Under the pieces are notes generated by a model that had not been told where the DNA came from, searched no databases, and saw nothing but the letters and a program-made list of their open reading frames with translations. A stretch of DNA of 12,349 bases from Candidatus Baldrarchaeota archaeon (GTDB taxonomy: Archaea; Asgardarchaeota; Baldrarchaeia; Baldrarchaeales; DXJG01). Positions within the stretch are counted from its first letter, which is position 1. Every line of letters starts with the position of its first letter. Positions 1-7,569 of the stretch are shown here, piece after piece. Made by a program: the position numbers and the translations under genes. The DNA lies in contig JAUQZC010000048.1 in NCBI GenBank assembly GCA_030587435.1, positions 1 through 12,349 of the forward strand, read 5' to 3'.

Positions 1-420
1 TGTCTGTATGCTGTCTCTTAACATGGCAATATAAGCAATATGAAGGAGATCTAGTGCTCTCAGCTTTAATCTTTCAGCTAACATCATTGACATTAAATAT
101 TCAAAAGGCATTCTTATCTTCTGTTTCCTAAAGTGAGTTGTTACAAGATAATTTTTCGATACAAGTTTTAAATTACAGTCTTCTACAATAAAATGAACCA
201 ACGTATCTACTGAAATACTTTCAACCTCTTGAGGAAAAACCATATTAGGATATAATCTCGAGATAACAAAATACAACTCAAACAATGTTATTGGAGAAAT
301 AAAAAACTCAAACTTTCCGCTACTTAACAATTTATCAGAAACTTCATGCAATGGATCTGCAGGCTTATATCTAGCTATTATAACATTAGTATCCAAATAT
401 AAAGCGTTAAACCTACTCAC
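1..420 (-). CDS. vapC: VapC-type PIN-domain toxin (3' end cut by window)
   Basis: Likely the ribonuclease toxin of a type II toxin-antitoxin pair; PIN-domain VapC proteins cleave RNA with Mg2+ held by a cluster of acidic residues. I translated this frame by hand: 140 codons are open with no stop before the window edge. The start is GTG, giving N-terminal VSRFNALYLDTNVIIARY, a typical PIN opening with the first acidic residue in LDTN. A second acidic residue lies in ITLFELY near residue 45. Near the C-terminus, RALDLLHIAYIAML matches the third PIN motif. PIN toxins are usually 130-150 residues, so only a short tail is probably missing. The GTG overlaps the stop of the antitoxin gene by 8 bases, and a GAGGGAGGG sequence (426-434) sits 5 bases upstream as a strong SD. 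The pair is therefore translationally coupled. The family call is firm; the RNA target cannot be told. Confidence 0.85.
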   Translation of the reverse strand, partial: MSRFNALYLDTNVIIARYKPADPLHEVSDKLLSSGKFEFFISPITLFELYFVISRLYPNMVFPQEVESISVDTLVHFIVEDCNLKLVSKNYLVTTHFRKQKIRMPFEYLMSMMLAERLKLRALDLLHIAYIAMLRDSIQT

Positions 421-688
421 CTCTACCCTCCCTCACCAATTCAACAGCAGTCTTCTCATGAACTATAATAAACGGAATCTCACCCTTCTCCCTCTTGGAC
501 TTAAATATTTTTAAAACATCTTCTTGAACTCCTAATTCGAATCTCTTAGCTAACCTAGCTCCCTGAACTACAGACTCCAATAACTCTTCAATAAGAGCCC
601 TCAACGTAACACCCTCTTCAACAGCCAAAATCTTCGCAGCCTTCCAAAGATCTTCTCTAATCCTAATACTAGTAACCTTATCCTTCAT
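413..688 (-). CDS. vapB: VapB-like ribbon-helix-helix antitoxin
   Basis: Probable antitoxin and autorepressor, 91 residues. The N-terminal part (about residues 4-40, TSIRIREDLWKAAKILAVEE onward) looks like a ribbon-helix-helix DNA-binding fold of the CopG/VapB type: one short beta strand, then two helices. The charged C-terminal half (about 41-91) would wrap around the PIN toxin encoded immediately downstream, whose GTG start overlaps this gene's stop. The start is ATG, with GGTG at a short distance ahead. A perfect 24-bp palindrome with a TATA-like element lies just upstream, which fits the usual autoregulation of such operons by the antitoxin or the toxin-antitoxin complex. The fold assignment is by sequence pattern only; other small antitoxin families with an RHH head are possible. 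Confidence 0.8.
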   Translation of the reverse strand: MKDKVTSIRIREDLWKAAKILAVEEGVTLRALIEELLESVVQGARLAKRFELGVQEDVLKIFKSKREKGEIPFIIVHEKTAVELVREGRGE

Positions 689-701
689 AAAAACACCAAC
701 A

Positions 702-725
702 TTAAATACTACATGTAGTATTTAA
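702..725. promoter_or_regulatory. Perfect 24-bp palindrome, likely vapBC operator
   Basis: Each half reads TTAAATACTACA on its own strand, around a central TGTAGT/ACATGT core, with all 12 base pairs matching. It lies 14 bases upstream of the antitoxin ATG. It overlaps the TATA-like stretch that would drive the operon, so a bound ribbon-helix-helix dimer or tetramer would block TBP or RNA polymerase. Seen: the palindrome and its position. Inferred: the operator role. Confidence 0.65.
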
Positions 726-731
726 ATATAT
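717..731 (-). promoter_or_regulatory. TATA-like box of the vapBC operon
   Basis: On the minus strand the sequence ATATATTTAAATA lies about 30-40 bases before the antitoxin ATG, which puts the expected start of transcription (about 25 bases downstream) close to the start codon. The leader would be short. The box merges with one arm of the palindrome. Confidence 0.5.
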
Positions 732-848
732 CCATCAATATTACAAACATCATCCATCCACTCAAGAAATCTTGAACCAAGCCGACAAATAATGTCCAAG
801 GATAGTGGAGATGAATCTAACAGCCTTTCTATTTTCATTTAATGGTAA

Positions 849-2174
849 TTACGTCTCTATCCAAGGTTTTCCGACACCAACATATATTATATTCGATGGA
901 ATATCTTTAAGTTCAATAATATCCCTAGCATCAACCACCGCTATCCTATCCTTGCCACTTAACCTTCTTACATCATTAAAATCTATCTTTTTAAACTCCG
1001 GATGATCTGTAGCCACAATCACAACGTCCGCTCCTTCCAATACATCTTCAAAACTCGATGCAACCTCAAAACCAAAACCAGAAAGTAAAGAGGGCTTTAC
1101 ATAAGGATCAAAAACCTTAACTTTATATCCCTTCTCTACCAACATCTTTGCAACATCTAAAGAAGGAGAATTTCTTAAATCACTACTACCACCACGAAAA
1201 GAAGCCCCTAAAACAGCTATAACAGGTATATCAAAATTTAATCTTTCTAACACATTCCTAACAAGTTCAACAATGTCTTTAGGCCTTTTTTCATTAATTC
1301 TTCTTGCCAACGACGTTAACTTAAGGTCAAGACCGAAACTCTTTGCAATCCAAGTCAATAAACGTGGATAAACAGGTATGCATATTCCTCCAACCCCAGG
1401 CCCCGGCTTATGAAGATGTGAATACGGTTGACTATTAGCCGCTAACCTAACTTCCTCAAAATCTACCCCCAGAACTCTGGCAAGATCAGCTAACTCATTA
1501 GCAAGCGCAATATTAACATCACGATAAACACCTTCAACAAGCTTCTCAAACTCTGCAACAGTTGCATTTGACACTTTGATCACTCCTTTCCTAGCAATTT
1601 TCAAATACAGTTCGGTTACAATTTCCGTCGACTTAGGACTAACACCACCCACAATTTTCGGATAAGATTCCTCAACGTCGCGAACAACATGTTCAACCAT
1701 AACCCTCTCAGGAGAATGCGCAAGGTAAAAATCTTCATCAACCTTTAACCCACTTATAGACTCTAACACAGGTCTTATTCTATTCGCAGTAGTTCCAGGT
1801 GGAAGACTAGTCTCAACAATAACAACATCACCTTTCTTAAGTCCTCTAGCAATCTTAATAACAACATCATCAATAGCTGAAAAATCCGGTTCACCCCCAT
1901 TTATGAGTAAAGGTACGGCTACAATCTTTATCCTGCTCAGTTTAGATGCTTCAACACCATCGGTAGTACCGGAGAAACAGTTTTTCTTAACAGCCTCCGA
2001 AATAGTTTTAACAACCAGTGGATCAGGATGCTCAACAACACCTCGGTTAATCTCCTCAATCTTATTAACATCCACGTCTACACCAATAACATTATAGCCA
2101 GCTCTAATCCAAACAGCGCAAATACCTAAACCGACACCACCAAGACCATAAACTGCTATTCTATCTGGATTCAA
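849..2174 (-). CDS. Nucleotide-sugar dehydrogenase, WecC/UDP-ManNAc dehydrogenase-like
   Basis: Predicted NAD-dependent oxidase of a UDP-sugar to its uronic acid, cytoplasmic, 441 residues as expected for the UDP-glucose/GDP-mannose dehydrogenase family. Visible parts: Rossmann NAD site AVYGLGGVGL (7-16) with acidic VDVD (32-35); VETSLPPGTT (120-129); SPERVMVEHV (154-163); central helix EKLVEGVYRDVNIALANEL (210-228); catalytic-Cys loop GPGVGGICIP (258-267, Cys265); and C-terminal domain GASFRGGSSDLRNSP (323-337). The GVGG-C-IP loop and the RDVNIALANEL helix favour the WecC/WbpA-like branch over UDP-glucose dehydrogenase. Oddities: family residues Asn and Asp in the active site read Gly215 and Tyr269 here. 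The start is TTG, chosen because GAGGT (2182-2186) lies 7 bases ahead and an in-frame stop lies upstream with no ATG between. The substrate is not certain. Confidence 0.88.
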   Translation of the reverse strand: MNPDRIAVYGLGGVGLGICAVWIRAGYNVIGVDVDVNKIEEINRGVVEHPDPLVVKTISEAVKKNCFSGTTDGVEASKLSRIKIVAVPLLINGGEPDFSAIDDVVIKIARGLKKGDVVIVETSLPPGTTANRIRPVLESISGLKVDEDFYLAHSPERVMVEHVVRDVEESYPKIVGGVSPKSTEIVTELYLKIARKGVIKVSNATVAEFEKLVEGVYRDVNIALANELADLARVLGVDFEEVRLAANSQPYSHLHKPGPGVGGICIPVYPRLLTWIAKSFGLDLKLTSLARRINEKRPKDIVELVRNVLERLNFDIPVIAVLGASFRGGSSDLRNSPSLDVAKMLVEKGYKVKVFDPYVKPSLLSGFGFEVASSFEDVLEGADVVIVATDHPEFKKIDFNDVRRLSGKDRIAVVDARDIIELKDIPSNIIYVGVGKPWIET

Positions 2175-2208
2175 AGCTTCAACCTCGCTAAAACTATAAT
2201 ATTCAAAG

Positions 2209-2222
2209 GAAATTTAAACATA
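2209..2222 (-). promoter_or_regulatory. TATA-like box ahead of the WecC-like dehydrogenase
   Basis: On the minus strand TATATGTTTAAATT ends about 35 bases before the TTG start. The expected transcription start near 2190 would leave a leader of about 15 bases that includes the GAGGT SD. The 200-base gap to the flippase gene (2175-2374) holds nothing else that I can assign. Confidence 0.4.
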
Positions 2223-2374
2223 TATCCCATAATATGAGCACAGACAAAATATTTTAAAATACGGTAATGAAATAACACTAATTAAACTTATGGTTTCGCA
2301 TAATTTATTAAAGACAGTGTAATTTTAAATTGCGGTAAATTCTTTTACAACTGTATAACTTTGTTCAAATTTTA

Positions 2375-3973
2375 CTAATCAACTATTTTTTCTAAGATTC
2401 CCTCTATTTTCTTCGCATAAGGTTTTAAAACACGTTTAAGGGGGCGGATACCACCAAAAATGATTTTGAGGTTATGAATGTCTTTCATAGTTAGAGCACC
2501 ACTAACTAGAACAAGCAAGACATAAACACCAAGGCCTATAAGCCCTCCCAGAACCAGTTCAACGATGGGATAACTATTAATCCATTTTTGTAAGAGATAT
2601 GCAACAAAACCAGCAGAAACACCAGATAATAAAATTTTAACAGAATATTCCCACTCTATGCTAAATCCAAATTTCTTCCTGACAAAAATAAGATTAGAAA
2701 CTACCACCACAGTTGTAACCACAATATTTGTAATAATTAAGCCTACAATACCTAACAAAGGTATGATTAAAAGACTTACTGGAATTCCTACTGACAATCC
2801 GATGAGATTGGTAATTAGCACGATCTTAGTGAAGCCTTGCCCTGTTAATAGTGAACCAACATTAAGATAGCCAATCACGGTATAAAGATATATACTTGCT
2901 AAAAGTGTGAGATAGAGGGGGGCATCTGGAAAACCGCCGCCAAAGACTACAGAGTTTAAAGACTCCGAGAGTCCCATAATAAGCGCTGCAGTGGGAACGA
3001 TTAGCAACGAAACATATTTTACAGATAATTTAAACACAGAGCCAAGCAATTTATTCTCCTTTATACCGTCAATTTTAGAGTACGCTGGGAACATAACAGC
3101 CGAAATGGGCAAAGTTAAAACTGGTAGTGGAGTCAGTAGTGTTGTTGCAGCGCCATAATTACCAAAGTCCCACTTACTACAGTATCTACCAGCTAAAAAG
3201 CTGTAGAACTGATTACCAAAGCCAGTAATCGTACGTGAAATCGCTAAAGGGAGACCGAAACCTAAAAGAATTCCAAGCGCGCTTCCCCAGCTTAATCCTC
3301 TATCTGCTACGAATGAGCCTTTAGAGTATTCTTTTTTATATTTTGAAATTTTCTTTGGGACAAATATGATCCCAAGGATTGCAGAGGCAAAATAACCTAC
3401 TACATAGCCTATAATTGCCCCTAAAACACCATAACCTAGTAAGACTAAGAAAAGAGCCAGTCCACCTTTGATAGTTGAAAAAAGCACTAACATTGCTACA
3501 TTATATTTCGTATCTTCAAGTCCTAAAAACACACTCCAAGCAACCCTATAAATTGCTTCAGCAAGTAAAACTAAAGATACTACCTTAATTAACGGAGCAA
3601 CTTCAGGTTTTCGATAAAATACAGCAATAGGCATAGCTAAAATAGACGTAACAATAGCCAAAAGCGTACCAGTAAAAATAACAAAGAAGAGAGCTGAAAC
3701 AATAAGCTTCCTAGCTTCATAAAGGTTGTTTTTTGCCTTAAACTCTGCAATGTATTTTGTTAATGCTGAAGGTACTCCCCAGTCACGGAAAACCATAATC
3801 ATTGAAATAGGGACAAGTGCTAATCCATAAAGCCCGTACTGTTCCTCACCTAAAAATCGAATTACAAAAATAACTGTTACAAAGGATACTAGCGTAGAAA
3901 TTATCCTACCTACAGCCAGAGTTGCTCCACTTTTCACCGTTATCCGCGCACTTCTCAAAACATCTTCATCCAA
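2375..3973 (-). CDS. Wzx/MATE-like polysaccharide flippase
   Basis: Integral membrane protein of about 532 residues, of the MOP/MVF superfamily that flips lipid-linked oligosaccharides across the cytoplasmic membrane (Wzx/RfbX in bacteria, AglR-type in archaea). Hydrophobic segments cover nearly the whole chain and I count roughly 12-14. The N-terminus has the family look: a soluble lead, then ITVKSGATLAVGRIISTLV, RFLGEEQYGLYGLA, and the polar loop RDWGVPSALTKYIAEF near residue 65. A basic C-terminal tail (about residues 495-532) is soluble. Two TTG codons are possible. I chose the second (3973) because GGTGAT (3979-3984) is 5 bases ahead of it but overlaps the first (3979). It stands alone between a dehydrogenase and the HAD/ATP-grasp pair, with its own promoter-like element. 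The family is sure; the transported glycan is unknown. Confidence 0.9.
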   Translation of the reverse strand: MDEDVLRSARITVKSGATLAVGRIISTLVSFVTVIFVIRFLGEEQYGLYGLALVPISMIMVFRDWGVPSALTKYIAEFKAKNNLYEARKLIVSALFFVIFTGTLLAIVTSILAMPIAVFYRKPEVAPLIKVVSLVLLAEAIYRVAWSVFLGLEDTKYNVAMLVLFSTIKGGLALFLVLLGYGVLGAIIGYVVGYFASAILGIIFVPKKISKYKKEYSKGSFVADRGLSWGSALGILLGFGLPLAISRTITGFGNQFYSFLAGRYCSKWDFGNYGAATTLLTPLPVLTLPISAVMFPAYSKIDGIKENKLLGSVFKLSVKYVSLLIVPTAALIMGLSESLNSVVFGGGFPDAPLYLTLLASIYLYTVIGYLNVGSLLTGQGFTKIVLITNLIGLSVGIPVSLLIIPLLGIVGLIITNIVVTTVVVVSNLIFVRKKFGFSIEWEYSVKILLSGVSAGFVAYLLQKWINSYPIVELVLGGLIGLGVYVLLVLVSGALTMKDIHNLKIIFGGIRPLKRVLKPYAKKIEGILEKIVD

Positions 3974-3978
3974 GGACA

Positions 3979-3984
3979 ATCACC
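3979..3984 (-). promoter_or_regulatory. SD motif GGTGAT that sets the flippase start
   Basis: GGTGAT matches the archaeal anti-SD well. It overlaps the first in-frame TTG and stands 5 bases from the second, so it supports initiation at 3973 and removes two residues from the longest reading. Confidence 0.6.
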
Positions 3985-4050
3985 AAGGATGTCTTCTGAA
4001 ATGCTTAAATTTTAAGTACAAAGTTTCTTAAGGAGAACATAACAGCCACA

Positions 4051-4069
4051 AAATATATATTTAGTTTTC
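4051..4069 (-). promoter_or_regulatory. BRE/TATA-like promoter element for the flippase
   Basis: On the minus strand the order is CGAAAACT then AAATATATAT, a good match to an archaeal BRE plus TATA box. It lies about 80 bases before the flippase start, so the leader would be about 55 bases. A second, weaker candidate (TTAAAATTTAA, 4005-4015) sits nearer to the gene and would give an almost leaderless transcript. Confidence 0.5.
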
Positions 4070-4115
4070 GTAGTGTAAATGTCAACAATAAGTGCAGGAA
4101 GTATTTAAGAACAAC

Positions 4116-4149
4116 AAAAATCACGTAACTCCTAAATCCATGGCAAAAA
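4116..4149 (-). terminator. T-rich stretch downstream of the HAD gene, possible archaeal terminator
   Basis: On the transcribed strand two T5 tracts (4145-4149 and 4116-4120) follow the HAD stop codon within 40 bases, and more Ts lie between. Archaeal transcription often ends at such U-rich runs without a hairpin. Such runs are common in AT-rich DNA, so this is a weak call. Confidence 0.3.
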
Positions 4150-4154
4150 CATTC

Positions 4155-4748
4155 TCAAAAACGCAATATATTTTTAATTTCTTCTATCGTACTTATGAAG
4201 TATTTAGCATCTGCTTTCGGGTTTCTTATAGCCACGCCCATTATACCAAGTTCTTTAGCTGTATCCATATCTCTTCTTCTATCAGCGACAAGCATGACGT
4301 TCTCTGGGGATACATTAAACGATCTTATTATCAATTTAATTTGTTCTTTGCGAATATATGAATCTTCTCTTGTAACTATGCTGTCAAAAACGTTTTTTAG
4401 CTTTAACTTTCTAATAATTGCATCAACAGCTTTTTTCCCCTGAAGTGTCACAAGTGCTAATTTGAATCCAAGATTTTTGAGATAAAGTAGAACGTCTTTT
4501 AGTTTAGGGTCAATCCATATACGCTCTACGGCTTCTAACTCATATCTATCAACTATTTCCAAAAGTTCTGGCACCTTTACCCTAGGTGACACCTTCAATA
4601 CACCGTTTAGCAATGGTATAAAATGATCTGGAGATAAACCCGACTTTCTTGATAGCTCTTTTCTCAAGCGGTCGTAATCTATTGGCAGTTTTATCAGCGT
4701 TCCATCTAAATCGAATATTATTAGTTTTATTTTCATACACTTATTCAC
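4155..4748 (-). CDS. HAD-superfamily phosphatase
   Basis: Predicted cytoplasmic phosphatase of the haloacid-dehalogenase superfamily, 197 residues. Motif I is IIFDLDGTL (10-18) with nucleophile Asp13 and acid/base Asp15. Motif II is LVTLQG (99-104) with Thr101. Lys134 or Lys138 can serve as the motif III lysine. Motif IV is ADRRRDMDTAK (155-165) with Asp156 and Asp160. A helical cap of about 70 residues sits between motifs I and II, as in phosphoglycolate-phosphatase-like members. The GTG start overlaps the stop of the ATP-grasp gene as GTGA, and GGTGGGG lies just ahead, so it is translationally coupled. An ATG at 4736 would give a 193-residue protein starting MKIKLIIFDLDG but has no SD. The tight coupling suggests it acts in the same step or on the product of the ATP-grasp enzyme. 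The substrate is unknown. Confidence 0.85.
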   Translation of the reverse strand: MNKCMKIKLIIFDLDGTLIKLPIDYDRLRKELSRKSGLSPDHFIPLLNGVLKVSPRVKVPELLEIVDRYELEAVERIWIDPKLKDVLLYLKNLGFKLALVTLQGKKAVDAIIRKLKLKNVFDSIVTREDSYIRKEQIKLIIRSFNVSPENVMLVADRRRDMDTAKELGIMGVAIRNPKADAKYFISTIEEIKNILRF

Positions 4749-5818
4749 AAAATCCCCACCTTTTTGCCATTTGAGTCCACAAGCAATACACCTGCATCTA
4801 GATGTCTTATTAGCATGATATTTTCCGGGAAGATGTTCGTACCCAACGGTTTAGATACTAATTGATCTTCTATTCCAGATTTTACGTAAACATAAGGTAT
4901 ATTATATTTCCAGTCGAAATTGAAGGCTTTAATGATTGCATAAGACCATAAGCTTAGCGTTGTATGAGCTTTAACATTCACCTCCGTAACCTTGGGAATC
5001 CCATCGGCATCGTATTTCAAATCTAAGCAATAAAACCCAGAAGCATTTGGATCTAAACTTTTAACAACTTCTATCCCAAGTTTATCCACTCTTTCGTCCC
5101 TCACAATTCTTGCAACCGTCGGTGTACCAGTTATTCTCGAAGGCGACAGATTAGGAAAAATATAGTGCAACCGTTCCCTTGTAAAACTGGCATACAACTC
5201 ACCTCTGAACCATAAACTGTCCCACGCAATGTCTCTTCCAGGGAGATACTCTTGAACTATAAACTCTTCAATATCAATTCCTCTAAGAGACCAAAGCTTA
5301 ACCCAGTACTCAGCTTCCTCAACACTATAAATCGGAAGTGAAAGCCTTCCCCCCGCCCCTCGACGAGCCCTCAACCACAGAGGCCACCCATATTCTTTAG
5401 ATAACTCCTCAACGGCTTCCCTACTATATAATCTAGTATCTGGAACATCTAGACCCGAGTTTTTAAGCTGAATACAGGTTGAATACTTATCTCTTGCGAC
5501 TCTAACAACTTCAGGAGGCGGTATTAAAGTTCTTGCCCTTATTTTTTCCTTGTAATAACTTAGAACTTCAAGTTCCACTTCAGGTTGGGGATGAATGAAC
5601 TCGATGTTTTCCTTATCAACGATCTCCCTAATAAGTTTTAAAAATGCGGGATCGCTATGTTTCGGGCTCCTATAACCTTTATCCACAGGACTCAACATGA
5701 GATAATATTCATTATAATCTGTCCCTACAACAAAAACATCTTCAGGTGCGGCTTTCAATGTTCTCACAAAGTTTATTCCACCAACGCCTCCAGCACCAGT
5801 AACAAGCACTCTCAACAA
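4745..5818 (-). CDS. ATP-grasp enzyme, carbamoyl-phosphate-synthase-large-chain-like
   Basis: Predicted ATP-dependent carboxylate-amine/thiol ligase, 357 residues, cytoplasmic. The N-terminal domain opens with a Rossmann-like VLVTGAGGVGGINFVR (4-19) and FVVGTDYNEYYL, as in the PurT/CPSase-type ATP-grasp fold. The middle has DKYSTCIQLKNSGLDVPDT (110-128) and the nucleotide-binding glycine loop RARRGAGGRLS (150-160). The Mg-ATP ligands are likely Asp266 (YCLDLKYD) and Glu279 with Asn281 (VTEVNVKAHTT). Homologues of this kind are found in surface-polysaccharide loci, where they are thought to attach amino acids or similar groups to sugars; that role is inferred. The start is one of two adjacent TTG codons; GGAGG (5824-5828) is 5 bases before the first. 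It shares a GTGA overlap with the HAD phosphatase. I cannot name the substrates. Confidence 0.82.
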   Translation of the reverse strand: MLRVLVTGAGGVGGINFVRTLKAAPEDVFVVGTDYNEYYLMLSPVDKGYRSPKHSDPAFLKLIREIVDKENIEFIHPQPEVELEVLSYYKEKIRARTLIPPPEVVRVARDKYSTCIQLKNSGLDVPDTRLYSREAVEELSKEYGWPLWLRARRGAGGRLSLPIYSVEEAEYWVKLWSLRGIDIEEFIVQEYLPGRDIAWDSLWFRGELYASFTRERLHYIFPNLSPSRITGTPTVARIVRDERVDKLGIEVVKSLDPNASGFYCLDLKYDADGIPKVTEVNVKAHTTLSLWSYAIIKAFNFDWKYNIPYVYVKSGIEDQLVSKPLGTNIFPENIMLIRHLDAGVLLVDSNGKKVGIL

Positions 5819-5862
5819 TTTTTCCTCCAGAATTCATACAGCAAGAAAATCGCATCATAACT

Positions 5863-5877
5863 TTATTAAATATTTTA
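5863..5877 (-). promoter_or_regulatory. TATA-like box for the ATP-grasp/HAD pair
   Basis: AAAATATTTAATAAA on the minus strand lies in the 62-base gap after the deacetylase stop, about 45-60 bases before the TTG start. It would put transcription start near 5843 and leave room for the GGAGG site. Confidence 0.45.
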
Positions 5878-5880
5878 CTG

Positions 5881-6636
5881 CTAAATTAGGTCTTCAGCCC
5901 TAAGATAATTGTAACAAGACCCCATAGTATACTCTTTTTCCCAAAGCCAGTCAATCAACCTAGAATATAGCCGACCACCTTTCATCCTAAAAGACTCCTG
6001 ATGGAAAAGTATAGTTATAACTTTATATCCGCTTTTAACAAGTTTCTCAATTTTCGCCGTAATATACTTCCAAGCACTTTTTTCACTTAACATAAGCCTC
6101 CCGAAGACATCAGTATCCATAATGGCTATTGGGAGTTCCCATAGCCCTTCAGGAAGCTTCAAAAAAACCTTGGAATCCAAAGATTCGACTCTATATGAAG
6201 AATCATAAATTAGACCCAACTTTGAATACATACGAATAATGTCATTGTTAACCCTTAGGTAGTGAGCCCTAACTCCGTAAACCTTTAGCGAAAACTCCTC
6301 TTCCAAGAACTCTAAACTCATTTTAACGATTGAAAATGGTTGAATATTTCCAATAACGCTATGAAAACCTACTTCCCACCCTCCATCCCTTAAATACTTG
6401 ATCTCATCCAACATTTTCTCTATAGGAAAGAGATTTACCGGAATGAAAAACGTACTTCTCAACTTATAAGCATCTTCAACCTCACAAATTCTATAAATAT
6501 TATTATAGAGATTACTAACCCTAAAAAGGTGCTTTAAAATATCGGCCCTCGAAAACCTACTTCTCCTAGCAAAAACCTCTCGAGCAGACCTAAAAATAGT
6601 ATCCACATCATGGGTTAAACATACATATACACTCAT
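5881..6636 (-). CDS. NodB-like polysaccharide deacetylase family protein (HDVD variant)
   Basis: Predicted carbohydrate deacetylase-like protein of 251 residues. It opens directly with CLTHDVD (6-12), which stands in the place of the TFDD motif of CE4 enzymes and supplies Asp10/Asp12. STFFIPVNLFP (61-71) follows, then WEVGFHS (87-93) with metal ligand His92, GVRAHYLR (121-128) with the arginine motif, YDSSYRVE (144-151), LWELPIAIMDTD, and the last-motif histidine in LFHQES (210-215). The second histidine of the classical H-S/T-x-x-H motif is absent, as I recall for HDVE/HDVD-type members of capsule loci. No signal peptide or membrane segment is seen, so it would act in the cytoplasm on a precursor. 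The start is ATG with GGGAG (6643-6647) 6 bases ahead. The fold is well supported; the substrate and even catalytic activity are not proven. Confidence 0.82.
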   Translation of the reverse strand: MSVYVCLTHDVDTIFRSAREVFARRSRFSRADILKHLFRVSNLYNNIYRICEVEDAYKLRSTFFIPVNLFPIEKMLDEIKYLRDGGWEVGFHSVIGNIQPFSIVKMSLEFLEEEFSLKVYGVRAHYLRVNNDIIRMYSKLGLIYDSSYRVESLDSKVFLKLPEGLWELPIAIMDTDVFGRLMLSEKSAWKYITAKIEKLVKSGYKVITILFHQESFRMKGGRLYSRLIDWLWEKEYTMGSCYNYLRAEDLI

Positions 6637-6717
6637 CTTTAACTCCCTACAACCTTTCTACTTAAGAGTTATCCTAAACAAACATAAAGAATGTAGCCTT
6701 AATAGGTTAGGCACTTC

Positions 6718-7569
6718 TTATTCACACCATTCTATGATTTTGTGGTAGAAGTCTGTGATGTCGCTGGGTTTCCAGTCTGTCTCTATATTAAGCGAGTAAA
6801 ATGCATGATCACTATGATTACCTGTGCCATCAGGCTCTGGTTTCATCCCATGATCCGAAACAACAATAAACACAGTATCTCCAGGAATCCGCCTCTTTAT
6901 CTCAAGGGACAGAATTTCTAACGCTCTATAAACTCTTCTAAGCCTCTGGGGTCTTTTAGCGATATGTAGGTGTCCCATTAGGTCAGCTATGTCAAAGTAT
7001 GCCATGAATAATTTCCATTCCCTGTGAAGGTTCTCAAAAACCTTTCTCTCCCTCAGCCTATGAACCTTCCATATCTCTCTTTCGTACTCTTTAAGACTTA
7101 TTGATAGTGCTTTGCTTAGTCTTCGGTGTAGTTCTGTGTTGTCGCTGTATGTTGGAACATAAACATCAATGGATGGCTTAACTACATCGAAAATAGTTCT
7201 AGCATTCAAATCCCTCTTATTAACAACCCTAGGACCCAAACCAATCTTATAAAGTAACTTTCTTTTCCCCTTAATGTGTCTAATGAGAGGAAGTTTCCTA
7301 ATACGATCTAATATTTTTCCGTAGGTCCATATGGTTTTAATTTTATGTTTTTGAGGAGGAAGACCAGTAATAAAAGAAGCCCAAACAATAGGAGTATAAG
7401 GCACAACTTCTTCAGGAGTTCCTTCTGCCCAAGAAGGTTTAGATTTAATGCAGTATTCTTTTCGGAGTTTTATTTTTCCGAAGCTTTTTTGCATTAAATT
7501 TTTTAAATTCCATTTTTTGACCAAATCGTACTCCAAGCCATCCAAAGCTAAGACAAAAACCCTACCCAA
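6718..7569 (-). CDS. Alkaline-phosphatase-superfamily phosphoesterase, copy A
   Basis: Predicted metal-dependent phosphatase or phosphodiesterase (type I phosphodiesterase/nucleotide pyrophosphatase-like), 283 residues, no signal peptide. Metal and catalytic motifs: LALDGLEYD with Asp10; PYTPIVWASFITG (57-69) with likely nucleophile Thr59; FDIADLMGHLH (192-202); SDHGM (238-242); and GNHSDHAFYS (250-259). A longer reading could begin at TTG 7590, but I chose TTG 7569: it has GGTGGGG 7-12 bases ahead and matches the start of copy B, and the DNA identity between copies ends just upstream of it. Compared with copy B, the gene is a mosaic of identical blocks and four divergent patches (see findings). 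It follows the kinase fusion and precedes the deacetylase by 148 bases, so it probably belongs to the glycan locus. The substrate is unknown; a phosphorylated sugar or sugar nucleotide is a guess. Confidence 0.82.
   Translation of the reverse strand: MGRVFVLALDGLEYDLVKKWNLKNLMQKSFGKIKLRKEYCIKSKPSWAEGTPEEVVPYTPIVWASFITGLPPQKHKIKTIWTYGKILDRIRKLPLIRHIKGKRKLLYKIGLGPRVVNKRDLNARTIFDVVKPSIDVYVPTYSDNTELHRRLSKALSISLKEYEREIWKVHRLRERKVFENLHREWKLFMAYFDIADLMGHLHIAKRPQRLRRVYRALEILSLEIKRRIPGDTVFIVVSDHGMKPEPDGTGNHSDHAFYSLNIETDWKPSDITDFYHKIIEWCE

Noticed and set aside
805..1005. Plus-strand open frames of 60-90 codons across the window, such as this one
   Set aside because: They lie antisense to well-recognised minus-strand genes or straddle their ends, have no SD, and their translations show no family signature.
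6880..7443. Diversity-generating retroelement as the cause of the phosphoesterase patches
   Set aside because: Such systems change adenines of a template in one variable region near the gene end. In patch 6880-6926 only about half of the mismatches fall at coding-strand adenines of copy B, the rest at G, C or T. Patches are spread over the whole gene, include many silent changes, and no reverse transcriptase is in the window.
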